DNA of 57,799 nucleotides from Steroidobacteraceae bacterium (GTDB lineage Bacteria > Pseudomonadota > Gammaproteobacteria > Steroidobacterales > Steroidobacteraceae), in assembly GCA_025458865.1 (NCBI GenBank), contig JALORP010000009.1:1-57799 (forward strand). The letters run 5' to 3'. A program made the position numbers and the translations under genes. How positions within the stretch are numbered: the stretch's first letter is position 1; each line of letters starts with the position of its first letter. Below are positions 16,047-23,683 of the stretch, piece after piece. The notes under the pieces are model-generated. The model was given only the letters and a program-made list of their open reading frames with translations. It had not been told where the DNA came from and searched no databases.

Positions 16047-16274
16047 TTAGGCGATGCCCGTGCCGGCGTTAAGGTGCGCCTTCATCCGGCGCAGGGTGGC
16101 GAGTACACCGGCCAACAGTTCCGCCGCTGCGATAGCGGCCTCGTCAATTTCGGTATGGCCCTGTACTTCGTGCATTGCGGCCCGGCCATAGGCCCAGTCC
16201 ACGGCAAGGGACTGTTGGCGGATCGCCTGTTCTAGATCAATCGCAAGTCCGGCGGTATCGTTCGCGGCAGCCAT
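16047..16274 (-). CDS. Hypothetical protein (75 aa), only minus-strand gene of the element
   Basis: Unrecognised acidic helical protein (IDLEQAIRQQSLAVDWAYGR, then EIDEAAIAAAELLAGVLATL). GAGG lies upstream of its ATG and a good terminator follows its stop, both arguing for a real gene. It is transcribed toward the capsid gene, opposite to the rest of the element, near the right attachment site. That position is often taken by a regulator or a cargo gene; nothing more can be said. Confidence 0.62.
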   Translation of the reverse strand: MAAANDTAGLAIDLEQAIRQQSLAVDWAYGRAAMHEVQGHTEIDEAAIAAAELLAGVLATLRRMKAHLNAGTGIA

Positions 16275-16707
16275 GATTGCACCTCGCTTGTGCAGTTGTG
16301 GTTAGCGGCCCTGGTGCGGCTTCACCCGCATTCGGGGCCGCGCCTACCTTGCGCCCGGCGTGGCGAGGGCGTCAACCGCCGATCTGCCGCGAGACTTTCG
16401 GCCCGACTGAGCAGGAGCGCGTCAACGCTGTCTGTGGCTGCGCGTGGGGCGGCTTTCGGGCGAGGGCGATGCCGAGGCATGGCCGGATTCTGCGGCCGTC
16501 CTGGGCGGGCGTGGTGGCGAGAATCGCGTGCGTTCGTCGAGATATTCACCGGCGACCATCCGGCCGAGACAAGGTGAATCCGTGGCACAACTGTGGCACA
16601 CCAAGGGCCGAAAACGGGCACCAAGGCACGCCAACTGTCGCCGCTAAGTCTTTGTATCGCCGTGCGTCCGTTGTATCGGGTTTGCGCGATTTAGCGGGTT
16701 AGGGCGA
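16275..16707. other. Right-end region of the element without a supported gene
   Basis: Several overlapping open frames occur on both strands, but none has a recognisable product or a good ribosome binding site. It holds the right arm-type repeat (16583-16602), and then an AT-richer end with TTGTATCG twice (near 16653 and 16671) leading into attR. Confidence 0.5.
16583..16602 (+). promoter_or_regulatory. Probable integrase arm-type site, right end
   Basis: TGGCACAACTGTGGCACACC is identical to 8023-8042, 105 bp inside attR. Two TGGCACA boxes are spaced as on the left side. It matches the geometry expected for the second arm of an excised attachment site. Confidence 0.6.
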
Positions 16708-16752
16708 CTTTTAACCGGTTGGTCGCTGGTTCGATCCCAGCACGGCCCACCA
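16708..16752 (+). repeat. attR: 45-bp direct repeat (partial tRNA-Lys)
   Basis: Identical to 7947-7991, but preceded by AGGGCGA instead of the tRNA 5' half, so it is not a functional tRNA gene. It marks the right boundary of the element. Confidence 0.96.
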
Positions 16753-16780
16753 TTCCCCGCGGCCACGATCGGCGCTGCAG

Positions 16781-16969
16781 TCAGGGCTTGCCCGTCCCGT
16801 CCGGCGGCGCCCGGAAATGGTCCAGCAGGAACTGCTCCTCCAGCGGCGTGAGGTCGAAGCGGCGCGCAGCCTCCTCGATGGCGGCGGCGTCGATCCTCGG
16901 CTGCTCGCCCAGCCAGCGCACGGCGTGGCGCAGCGCTTCGCCGTGGGGCAGCAGGCTGTCGCGGCTCAT
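16781..16969 (-). CDS. Small conserved-looking hypothetical protein (62 aa)
   Basis: A 62-aa soluble protein (SLLPHGEALRHAVRWLGEQP, AIEEAARRFDLTPLEEQFLL). The alternation of helices and the DLTPLEEQFLL motif resembles short proteins seen downstream of core genes in related bacteria, but I cannot name a function. It is the first chromosomal gene beyond the element and lies 23 nt downstream of the methyltransferase gene on the same strand. Confidence 0.7.
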   Translation of the reverse strand: MSRDSLLPHGEALRHAVRWLGEQPRIDAAAIEEAARRFDLTPLEEQFLLDHFRAPPDGTGKP

Positions 16970-16992
16970 GCGGCATCACGCAAGGTTGCCAC

Positions 16993-18363
16993 CTAGAAAT
17001 TCGCCCGGCGCTGGGCGTCTTCGTGCATTCGCGCCAGGAAACCCTGGATCGCAGGCTCCGCGTCGGCGCTGGTCATCAGCCGCTGCTCTTCCATCAGGCG
17101 CGCCATGTCCCGGATGCTGCGCTTGCCGTCGATCATCGCCATGATGAAGGCGTAGACCCGGGTCGAGAGCGACTGTTCGCGAAACGCCGGCAGGGCCGGC
17201 ACGGGCAGGTCGGTGCGCTCGAGCCAGTCAGGCCGGACGGGGGGCGCGGGCCGCTCGACCTCGGCCACCTTGCGCGCGGCGAAGCTGACGACGGCTTCGA
17301 TGCGCGCGTGCCGGCTCGCCGGGGAGCGCATGTAGGGCAGCGGCGTTTCGCGCGGCGGCCCGGCCTCGAAGCCGGCGGCGGGCGCGAGCGCGAGGAGTTC
17401 CTCGAGGCTGTAGCAGCGCTCCGGCGGGCGGTCGGCCCAGGCGAGCGAACCGAAGAAGACCCAGCGGCCGCCGGGTGCAATGAGCCGGTTGATGCGCGCC
17501 ATCAGCGCCGGCAGGTCGTCCGGAACGATGTCCACGAACCAGGGCGTCAGCACGGCGTCGAAGGTGCCGTCCGCGAAGGGAGCCGCGAGCGCATCGCCCA
17601 GAACGAACTCGAGGCCAGGGCGGGAAGGCGCTGGCGCGGCGAGCGTGCGCCGAAGGCCGTGCTCGGCGAGGCTGCGGGGCGCGATCGGGAACTCGAAAAG
17701 GTCCAGCTTCTCGCCCGCCGACACCCGCTGGCCGACGGTCGCGAGCAACGGGTTGAAGTCGAGCGCCAGCGTGACTTCGAGCGGCAGGCTCTGGTGCAGG
17801 TCGTAAGCGAGGCGCCCGCCGCCGGCACCGAGGACCAGCAGCCGCGACGGCGCGCCACCCGGCGCCAGCACCGCCAGGACCTCGGCGAGCGAGGCGGCGT
17901 TCTCCTGGTCACCCCAGGCCCAGTCGCGGTGCAGGTTGGCGTAGTAGTTCGTCAGGCCCTGGCTCAGCGGCAGCCGCGTGCCGAGGGCGAGATGAACCTC
18001 GTGACGCTCTTCGCGGCCCGTGAGACCGAGCGGTTCGAGGAGCGCCTGGACGAGCCGGGAATGCGCTTCGAGAGCACCGGCCTGCGCCTCGAGCCGGAGC
18101 CGGGTCAGCGGGTGCAGACCGGCCAGCGAGAGGCCGGCGCGGTGCAGCGCGGCTTCCCGCTCGAGGTGCTGCTCCAGGAGCCGCAGCCGGCCGCGCCAGT
18201 CGGCGAGGGCGGCTTGCGGCTCGACGAAGAGCCAGGCCAGCCCCCCGATGACCGGGAACTGCAGCCCGCAACCGCGGCACGCGGCGCCGGCCCCGACGAC
18301 GTCGAGCGGGCCGCCGCACGCCGGGCAGGCGAGGAGGGGTGCCAGCAGGTCGTAGCGGCTCAC
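16993..18363 (-). CDS. SAM-dependent methyltransferase with N-terminal zinc ribbon
   Basis: A 456-aa three-part protein. Residues about 1-45 form a Trm112-like zinc ribbon (LLACPACGGPLDVV, then GAACRGCGLQFPV). Residues about 140-370 form a class I methyltransferase with NYYANLHRDWAWGDQEN and the SAM-binding LLVLGAGGGRLAYDLH, then GTFDAVLTPWFVDIVPDDL. This arrangement recalls the N2227/carnosine N-methyltransferase-like group. The last 60 residues (YAFIMAMIDGKRSIRDMARL) look like a small winged-helix domain. GTG start. The substrate is unknown. Confidence 0.75.
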   Translation of the reverse strand: MSRYDLLAPLLACPACGGPLDVVGAGAACRGCGLQFPVIGGLAWLFVEPQAALADWRGRLRLLEQHLEREAALHRAGLSLAGLHPLTRLRLEAQAGALEAHSRLVQALLEPLGLTGREERHEVHLALGTRLPLSQGLTNYYANLHRDWAWGDQENAASLAEVLAVLAPGGAPSRLLVLGAGGGRLAYDLHQSLPLEVTLALDFNPLLATVGQRVSAGEKLDLFEFPIAPRSLAEHGLRRTLAAPAPSRPGLEFVLGDALAAPFADGTFDAVLTPWFVDIVPDDLPALMARINRLIAPGGRWVFFGSLAWADRPPERCYSLEELLALAPAAGFEAGPPRETPLPYMRSPASRHARIEAVVSFAARKVAEVERPAPPVRPDWLERTDLPVPALPAFREQSLSTRVYAFIMAMIDGKRSIRDMARLMEEQRLMTSADAEPAIQGFLARMHEDAQRRANF

Positions 18364-18476
18364 GACCGGGCCCGCCGATGCGGGACGACAACATCGGGTC
18401 TCATGCGGGAATGATGCCGCAAGCGCCCCGCTGCGCGCTCGGTGTCGGCGTGCGCCGCGCTGGTATAGTCGCTTCC

Positions 18477-18863
18477 GTGGCGACTATCGAGGCGAAGGGC
18501 CGGTTCGACCGGCGGCCGTCCCCTCCCGGGCGTGCGACCTATGTCCCCTCGGACGGCGGTGCCGGGTGGATCGACGTGGTCGGCTGGCTGGCGGGTGACC
18601 TCCCGAAGGAGCTGCAGGACCCGTGTTTCGAGTCCCTGCAGGACGAGGGCGGCCGCTGGCGGCTGACGCATGGCGGCGGCGCCTGCGAGTTCGTGGCGGC
18701 GGGTGTGTCGCTCTTCGAGCCCGCGCCGGAGCTGATCGAGCCGCTGGGCGCGCCGTTTGCCCTCAAATCCGGCGAGCGCCGGGCAGCCCGGGTGCTGCTG
18801 GCCTTGCTGCGGTTGCCGGGTGGCGCCAGGCTCCTTCGCGCCTGGCATGCGCGGCGCGGCTGA
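18477..18863 (+). CDS. Hypothetical protein (128 aa)
   Basis: Unrecognised soluble protein with a central segment GWIDVVGWLAGDLPKELQDP and a hydrophobic helical end (ARVLLALLRLPGGARLLRAW). The GTG at 18477 is preferred because a TATAGT element lies at 18464-18469, only 7 nt upstream. If that is the -10 box the mRNA would be leaderless. It lies divergently from the methyltransferase gene and ends upstream of the thrA promoter. Confidence 0.65.
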   Translation: MATIEAKGRFDRRPSPPGRATYVPSDGGAGWIDVVGWLAGDLPKELQDPCFESLQDEGGRWRLTHGGGACEFVAAGVSLFEPAPELIEPLGAPFALKSGERRAARVLLALLRLPGGARLLRAWHARRG

Positions 18864-18880
18864 GGCCCATCGGACAGCCT

Positions 18881-18909
18881 TTGACCGCCCTGCGGCCGGC
18901 GGGTAGATT
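18881..18909 (+). promoter_or_regulatory. Sigma-70-type promoter for thrABC
   Basis: TTGACC (18881-18886) and TAGATT (18904-18909) are separated by exactly 17 nt, 43 nt upstream of the thrA ATG. No threonine-rich leader peptide or attenuator is seen in the short 5' leader, so control is probably by feedback on the enzyme rather than by attenuation. Confidence 0.65.
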
Positions 18910-18951
18910 GGGCAGGTTTTGTGCGCTGCACAGTGGGCGTGGGGACAGGTC

Positions 18952-21432
18952 ATGGCGGCGGATCGCTGGTGGGTGCACAAGTTCGGCGGGTCGAGCGTCG
19001 CGGACGCGGCGTGCTTTCGCCGCGTGGCGGCCATCCTCGAGGCCGATCCACACCCCAGGCTCGCGGTCGTCCTCTCGGCCTGTCGCGGCGTCACCGACGC
19101 CCTCATCGGCCTCGTGGCCGCGGCGGAGAAGCGCGAAGCGGAAAAATGCCGCGAAACGCTCGCGTCGTTGCGCGCCCGCCATGCCGCCATCGCCGAAGAG
19201 CTCCTGCCGGCGGCCGCGCGCGATGCCTACCTCGAGCGGCTCGATGCGGAACTCGCGGACATCCAGGGCATCCTGCACACCGTTTCGCTGCTGCGCTCCG
19301 CGGGACAGAGCGTCCACGACCTGATCGCCGGCCACGGCGAGATCTGGTCCACGCGGCTTTTCGCCGCCTTCCTCGAGGCGCGCGCCCAGCGCGGCGCCGT
19401 CCGCTGGATCGACGCGCGCGAGGTCGTAACGGTGGAGTGGGGCCCGCTCGGTCCGGCGGTGCAGTGGGAAGCCTCCCGTCAGAACGCGGCGCGCGTCTTC
19501 GGCAGCGACTCCACCGGCGTGCACATCGTCACCGGCTACATCGCCTCCGACCCGCGCGGACTGCAGACGACCCTCGGCCGCAACGGCAGCGACTTCTCCG
19601 CCTCGATCTTCGGCGCGCTGCTCGACGCCGAGGAGATCGTGATCTGGACGGACGTGGACGGCGTGTTGTCCGCCGACCCGCGCCGGGTGCCGGAGGCGAA
19701 AGTCATCGACTCGCTCTCCTACAACGAGGCGATGGAGCTCGCGTACTTCGGCGCCAAGGTGATCCACCCCCAGACCATGGCGCCGGCGGTCAGCCGCGAG
19801 ATCCCGATCTGGATCAGGAACACCTTCGCGCCGGAGAAGCCCGGCACGCTGATCTGCGCGCGGCCCGAGTCCTCGCTCGCCGTGAAGGGCATCACCAGCA
19901 TCGACGACGTCGCGCTGGTAAACCTCGAGGGGGCCGGGATGATCGGCGTTCCCGGCACGGCGCACCGCCTGTTCGGTGCCCTGCGCGACGCCGAGATCTC
20001 CGTGATCCTGATCTCGCAGGGTAGCTCCGAGCACTCGATCTGCTTCGCCATCCCCGAGGGGCAGTCCGCGCTCGCCGAGCAGGTCGTGCGCCGTGCCTTC
20101 GCCGTCGAGCTGCGCGAGGGCCAGATCCAGAGCGTCGAGATCAGCCGCCACTGCTCCATCCTGGCGGTGGTGGGCGACGGCATGGCCGGAAGCCACGGCG
20201 TCGCGGCGAAGGTCTTCGCCGCGCTCGGCAACACCTCGGTCAACGTCCGGGCCATCGCCCAGGGTGCCTCGGAGCGGAACATCTCGGCGGTGATCGACGG
20301 CCGCGACGCGAGCAAGGCGCTGCGCGCCGTGCACTCCGGGTTCTACCTCTCGCCGAACACGCTCTCGATCGGCGTGATAGGCCCTGGGACGGTCGGCGGG
20401 GTGCTGCTCGACCAGCTGGCCTCGCAGGTCGATCGGTTGCGCCGCGACCTGAACGTGGACCTGCGGGTGCGCGCCATCGCCGGCTCCCGCGGCATGTCGC
20501 TCGCCGACGGCGGGATCGACCTCGCGCGGTGGCGCGAAGCCGTCGAGCGCCACGCCGAACCCGTCGACCTCGATCGCTTCGCGCGGCATGTCGCGGCGGA
20601 GCACCTGCCGCACCGCGTCATCATCGACTGCACGGCGGACGCCGGCGTCGCCTCGCGCTACCGCGACTGGCTCGGGGCCGGCCTGCACGTAGTCACGCCG
20701 AACAAGAAGGCCAACAGCGGGCCGCTCGTGGACTACCGGGCCCTGCGGGAGGCGCGGCGCCACAGTGGCGCGCACTACCTCTACGAGGCGACCGTCGGGG
20801 CCGGCCTGCCGGTGATCATGACGCTGCGCGACCTGCGCGAGACCGGTGACGAGATCCGCCAGATCGAGGGCATCTTCTCCGGCACGCTTGCCTACCTGTT
20901 CAACGTGTTCGACGGCCAGACGCCGTTCTCGCGGATCGTGCGGGAGGCCAAGTCGCTCGGTTACACCGAGCCGGACCCGCGCGACGACCTCTCGGGCACC
21001 GACGTCGCCCGCAAGCTCATCATCCTCGGCCGCGAAATGGGCCTCGAGCTCGAGATGGCGGACGTCGAGGTCGAGAGCCTCGTGCCCGGGCCGCTGCGGG
21101 GCTGCGGCGCCGAGGAGTTCCTCGAGCGGCTCCCGGAGTTCGACGCCGACATGGCCGCGGTGCACCGCGAGGCCGCGGCGGCGGGCCAGGTGCTGCGCTA
21201 CGTCGGCCGCCTGCAGGCCGACGGCCGGGCCATCGTCGGCCTCGCGCGGCTCGATGCGCGCCACGCCTTCGCGAACATCGCGCTGACCGACAACGTGGTG
21301 CGGTTCGTCACGGCGCGCTACTGCGACAATCCGCTCATCGTGCAGGGGCCGGGCGCGGGTCCGGCGGTGACCGCCGGCGGCGTTTTCGGCGATCTTCTGC
21401 GGCTGGCCACCTATCTGGGCGCGAGGCTTTGA
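18952..21432 (+). CDS. thrA: Bifunctional aspartokinase / homoserine dehydrogenase ThrA
   Basis: Catalyses the first and third steps from aspartate to threonine and methionine. The aspartokinase domain starts with WWVHKFGGSSVADAACFRRV and includes GRNGSDFSASIFGALLDAEE. Tandem ACT regulatory domains follow at about 305-455, then the homoserine dehydrogenase domain from about 460, with the NAD(P)-binding IGVIGPGTVGGVLLDQL and the substrate/catalytic part GIFSGTLAYLFNVFD and GYTEPDPRDDLSGTDVARK. Length of 826 aa matches the fused enzyme. The ATG at 18952 is chosen over upstream starts because the sequence then begins directly at the kinase. The ACT domains imply feedback inhibition. Confidence 0.96.
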   Translation: MAADRWWVHKFGGSSVADAACFRRVAAILEADPHPRLAVVLSACRGVTDALIGLVAAAEKREAEKCRETLASLRARHAAIAEELLPAAARDAYLERLDAELADIQGILHTVSLLRSAGQSVHDLIAGHGEIWSTRLFAAFLEARAQRGAVRWIDAREVVTVEWGPLGPAVQWEASRQNAARVFGSDSTGVHIVTGYIASDPRGLQTTLGRNGSDFSASIFGALLDAEEIVIWTDVDGVLSADPRRVPEAKVIDSLSYNEAMELAYFGAKVIHPQTMAPAVSREIPIWIRNTFAPEKPGTLICARPESSLAVKGITSIDDVALVNLEGAGMIGVPGTAHRLFGALRDAEISVILISQGSSEHSICFAIPEGQSALAEQVVRRAFAVELREGQIQSVEISRHCSILAVVGDGMAGSHGVAAKVFAALGNTSVNVRAIAQGASERNISAVIDGRDASKALRAVHSGFYLSPNTLSIGVIGPGTVGGVLLDQLASQVDRLRRDLNVDLRVRAIAGSRGMSLADGGIDLARWREAVERHAEPVDLDRFARHVAAEHLPHRVIIDCTADAGVASRYRDWLGAGLHVVTPNKKANSGPLVDYRALREARRHSGAHYLYEATVGAGLPVIMTLRDLRETGDEIRQIEGIFSGTLAYLFNVFDGQTPFSRIVREAKSLGYTEPDPRDDLSGTDVARKLIILGREMGLELEMADVEVESLVPGPLRGCGAEEFLERLPEFDADMAAVHREAAAAGQVLRYVGRLQADGRAIVGLARLDARHAFANIALTDNVVRFVTARYCDNPLIVQGPGAGPAVTAGGVFGDLLRLATYLGARL

Positions 21433-21439
21433 CACCACG

Positions 21440-22375
21440 ATGAGCAGTGAGAGCGTCCTCGCCTTCGCGCCGGCCTCGGTCGGCAACGTCGGCATCGGCT
21501 TCGACATCCTCGGCCACACGGTTAAGGCGGTCGGCGACCGCGTGCGCGCGCGCCGGACGGCGGAGAAGGGCATCCGGATCGCCTCCATCACCGGCAGCGC
21601 GGCAGCATTGCCGCTCGAGCCGGAGAAGAACACGGCCGGCATGGCCCTCGTGTCCATGGCGAGCGCGCTGTCGCTGCCCTTCGGCATCGAGATCGAGATC
21701 GAGAAAGGCATCCCGCTCGGCTCCGGCCTCGGCGGCTCGGCGGCCTCGGCGGTGGCGGCGGTCGTCGCCGGCAACGCGCTGCTCGACGCGCCTCTCTCCA
21801 AGCTCGAGCTGCTGAAGTTCGCCATGCACGGCGAGGCTGTCGCGAGCGGCTCGGTGCACGTGGACAACATCGCCCCGTCGCTGTTCGGCGGGCTCGTGCT
21901 GACGGTCGGCATCGACCACCCGCGCACCAAGCAGATCCCGGTCCCGCCCTCCATCCGCTGCGTGCTGGCGCACCCCCACATGTTCCTGTCCACGCGCGAG
22001 GCGCGTCGCGTCCTGCGCAAGACGGTGGACCTCTCGGACTTCGTCTGGCAGACGGCCAACCTCGCGGGCTTCCTGAGCGCCTGCTACACGAACGACCTCG
22101 CCATGTTGCGCGACGCCTTCGAGGACGTGATCATCGAGCCGCAGCGGGCGACGCTGATCCCGGGGTTCAAGGCGGTCAAGCAGGCCGCGATGGGCAACGG
22201 TGCGCTCGGCTGCTCGATCTCGGGCGCCGGGCCCACGGTGTTCGCGTGGGCGGAGGAACCCTACGCCGAGGGCGTGCGCGTCGCGATGGTCGAGGCCTTC
22301 GCGGAGCACGACCTCGCGACCGATAGCTGGGTCTCGGCCATCGACACCGAGGGTGCGCGGATCCTGGAGCAGTGA
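21440..22375 (+). CDS. thrB: Homoserine kinase ThrB
   Basis: GHMP-family kinase phosphorylating homoserine. It starts with AFAPASVGNVGIGFDILGH, and the ATP-binding GHMP motif PLGSGLGGSAASAVAAV is at residues 92-108. The C-terminal GALGCSISGAGPTVFAW is typical. Length is 311 aa. It lies 7 nt after thrA, and its TGA overlaps the thrC ATG by 1 nt, so the three genes form one operon. Confidence 0.95.
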   Translation: MSSESVLAFAPASVGNVGIGFDILGHTVKAVGDRVRARRTAEKGIRIASITGSAAALPLEPEKNTAGMALVSMASALSLPFGIEIEIEKGIPLGSGLGGSAASAVAAVVAGNALLDAPLSKLELLKFAMHGEAVASGSVHVDNIAPSLFGGLVLTVGIDHPRTKQIPVPPSIRCVLAHPHMFLSTREARRVLRKTVDLSDFVWQTANLAGFLSACYTNDLAMLRDAFEDVIIEPQRATLIPGFKAVKQAAMGNGALGCSISGAGPTVFAWAEEPYAEGVRVAMVEAFAEHDLATDSWVSAIDTEGARILEQ

Positions 22376-23679
22376 TGCGCTTCGTCAGCACGCGCGACGC
22401 GACGCGCAAGGTGCCGCTGTCCGAGGCGATCCGTGCCGGGATCGCCCCCGATGGCGGCCTGTACGTGCCGGAGCGGATGCCGCACCTCGAGCCGGCCGAC
22501 TTCGAGGGCGCCCGCACGCTGCCGGAGGTCGCCGAGCGATGGATCGCGCCGTTCTGCGAAGGCGACCCGCTCGCCCCGCGGCTCGGCGAGGTGGTGCGCG
22601 ACGCCTTCTCGTTCCCGGCGCCGCTCCGGCGCATCGCTGCCGAGCCGCTGCCCGTCTCCGTGCTCGAGCTCTTCCACGGCCCCACCGCGGCCTTCAAGGA
22701 CTTCGGCGCGCGTTTCCTCGCCGCCTGCCTCGAGCGCCAGCCGCACGATCCGTCGCGGCCCGTCACGATCCTCGTGGCGACCTCGGGCGATACCGGCGGC
22801 GCGGTCGCCGCGGCGTTCCACGGGCGGCCGTGGGCGAGGGTGGTCGTGCTCTACCCGAAGGGCCTGGTCTCGCCCCGCCAGGAGAAGCAGCTGACCTGCT
22901 GGGGCGGCAACGTGCGCGCCCTGTCGGTGCGCGGCACCTTCGACGACTGCCAGCGCCTGGTGAAGGAGGCCTTCGCGGATGCGTCGCTCCGCGCGCGATT
23001 CGATCTGTCGTCGGCCAACAGCATCAACATCGGGCGCCTCCTGCCGCAGGCGGCCTATTACGCCGCCGCGAGCCTCACGCGCTGGCGGGCGGACGGCAGC
23101 GCACCCGCCTTCGTCGTGCCCTCGGGCAACCTCGGCAACGTGCTGGCCTGCCTCTGGGCGCGGACCGCCGGGCTGCCCATCTCGACCATCGAGCTCGCCC
23201 ACAACGCGAATCGCACCGTGCCCGATTTCCTGGTCAGCGGTGAGTGGTTGCCGCGACCGAGCGTGGCGACGCTGGCCTCGGCGATGGATGTCGGTAACCC
23301 GAGCAACATGGAGCGTTTGCGACACCTGCACCCGGACTGGCGCGAGCTGGCGCGCACCGTGCGGGCGCATTCGGTGACGGACGAGGAGATCCGGGTCGCC
23401 ATCCGCCGCGACTTCGGGGAATGGGGCGAGACCTGGTGTCCGCACACCGCGACCGCGGCGCACGTCTATCGCAACCTGCCGGTGGAGCTGCGCGCCGCCC
23501 GGCACTGGGTGCTCGTGGCCACCGCCCACCCGGCCAAGTTCGAGAGCGTCGTCGAGCCCCTGATCGGCCGGCCGGTCGAGATTCCTAAGGCGCTCGCCGA
23601 GCTGCTCGACCGGCCTTCGCAGGCGACCGAGATCGGGGCTTCGCTCGACGGGCTGCGCGGGGCACTGCTGTCGGACTGA
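22375..23679 (+). CDS. thrC: Threonine synthase ThrC
   Basis: PLP-dependent enzyme converting O-phosphohomoserine to threonine. FHGPTAAFKDFGARF contains the PLP lysine (Lys108). The phosphate-binding VATSGDTGGAVAAAF and the C-terminal TAHPAKFESVV fit the family. ATG 22375 is preferred to the GTG immediately upstream. Length of 434 aa is typical for the gammaproteobacterial form. It is the last biosynthetic gene of thrABC. Confidence 0.95.
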   Translation: MRFVSTRDATRKVPLSEAIRAGIAPDGGLYVPERMPHLEPADFEGARTLPEVAERWIAPFCEGDPLAPRLGEVVRDAFSFPAPLRRIAAEPLPVSVLELFHGPTAAFKDFGARFLAACLERQPHDPSRPVTILVATSGDTGGAVAAAFHGRPWARVVVLYPKGLVSPRQEKQLTCWGGNVRALSVRGTFDDCQRLVKEAFADASLRARFDLSSANSINIGRLLPQAAYYAAASLTRWRADGSAPAFVVPSGNLGNVLACLWARTAGLPISTIELAHNANRTVPDFLVSGEWLPRPSVATLASAMDVGNPSNMERLRHLHPDWRELARTVRAHSVTDEEIRVAIRRDFGEWGETWCPHTATAAHVYRNLPVELRAARHWVLVATAHPAKFESVVEPLIGRPVEIPKALAELLDRPSQATEIGASLDGLRGALLSD

Positions 23680-23683
23680 CGCC

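Larger units (their letters stand above)
7947..16752 (+). mobile_element. Satellite-like integrative element in tRNA-Lys carrying a capsid gene
   Basis: Bounded by perfect 45-bp direct repeats of the tRNA-Lys 3' portion (7947-7991 and 16708-16752); one repeat plus the interior is 8761 bp. In order it holds a tyrosine integrase, an unknown 172-aa protein, an Xis-like protein, two small zinc-ribbon proteins, a primase-polymerase/DUF3987 protein, a candidate origin, a run of tiny coupled genes, an HK97-fold major capsid protein, a repeat/hairpin array and one opposing small gene. No terminase, portal, protease, tail, lysis or conjugation gene is seen. This resembles phage-inducible chromosomal islands and other satellites. 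The capsid gene points to capsid-forming satellites, but the set is far smaller than theirs. Boundaries are certain; lifestyle is inferred. Confidence 0.9.

Noticed and set aside
16277-16702. Overlapping ORFs at the right end of the element
   Set aside because: Several frames on both strands are open at once, as expected by chance at this GC content; none has support from motifs or start signals.
16708-16752. Second tRNA-Lys gene
   Set aside because: Only the 3' 45 nt are present; the acceptor 5' strand and D arm are missing, so it is the attR copy.
18864-18951. Threonine attenuator leader
   Set aside because: The leader is short and has neither a Thr/Ile-rich peptide nor alternative hairpins.
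18763-22059. Very long minus-strand open frame opposite thrA/thrB
   Set aside because: It mirrors the codon periodicity of thrA and thrB in GC-rich DNA and its product has no domain; thrABC is unambiguous on the other strand.
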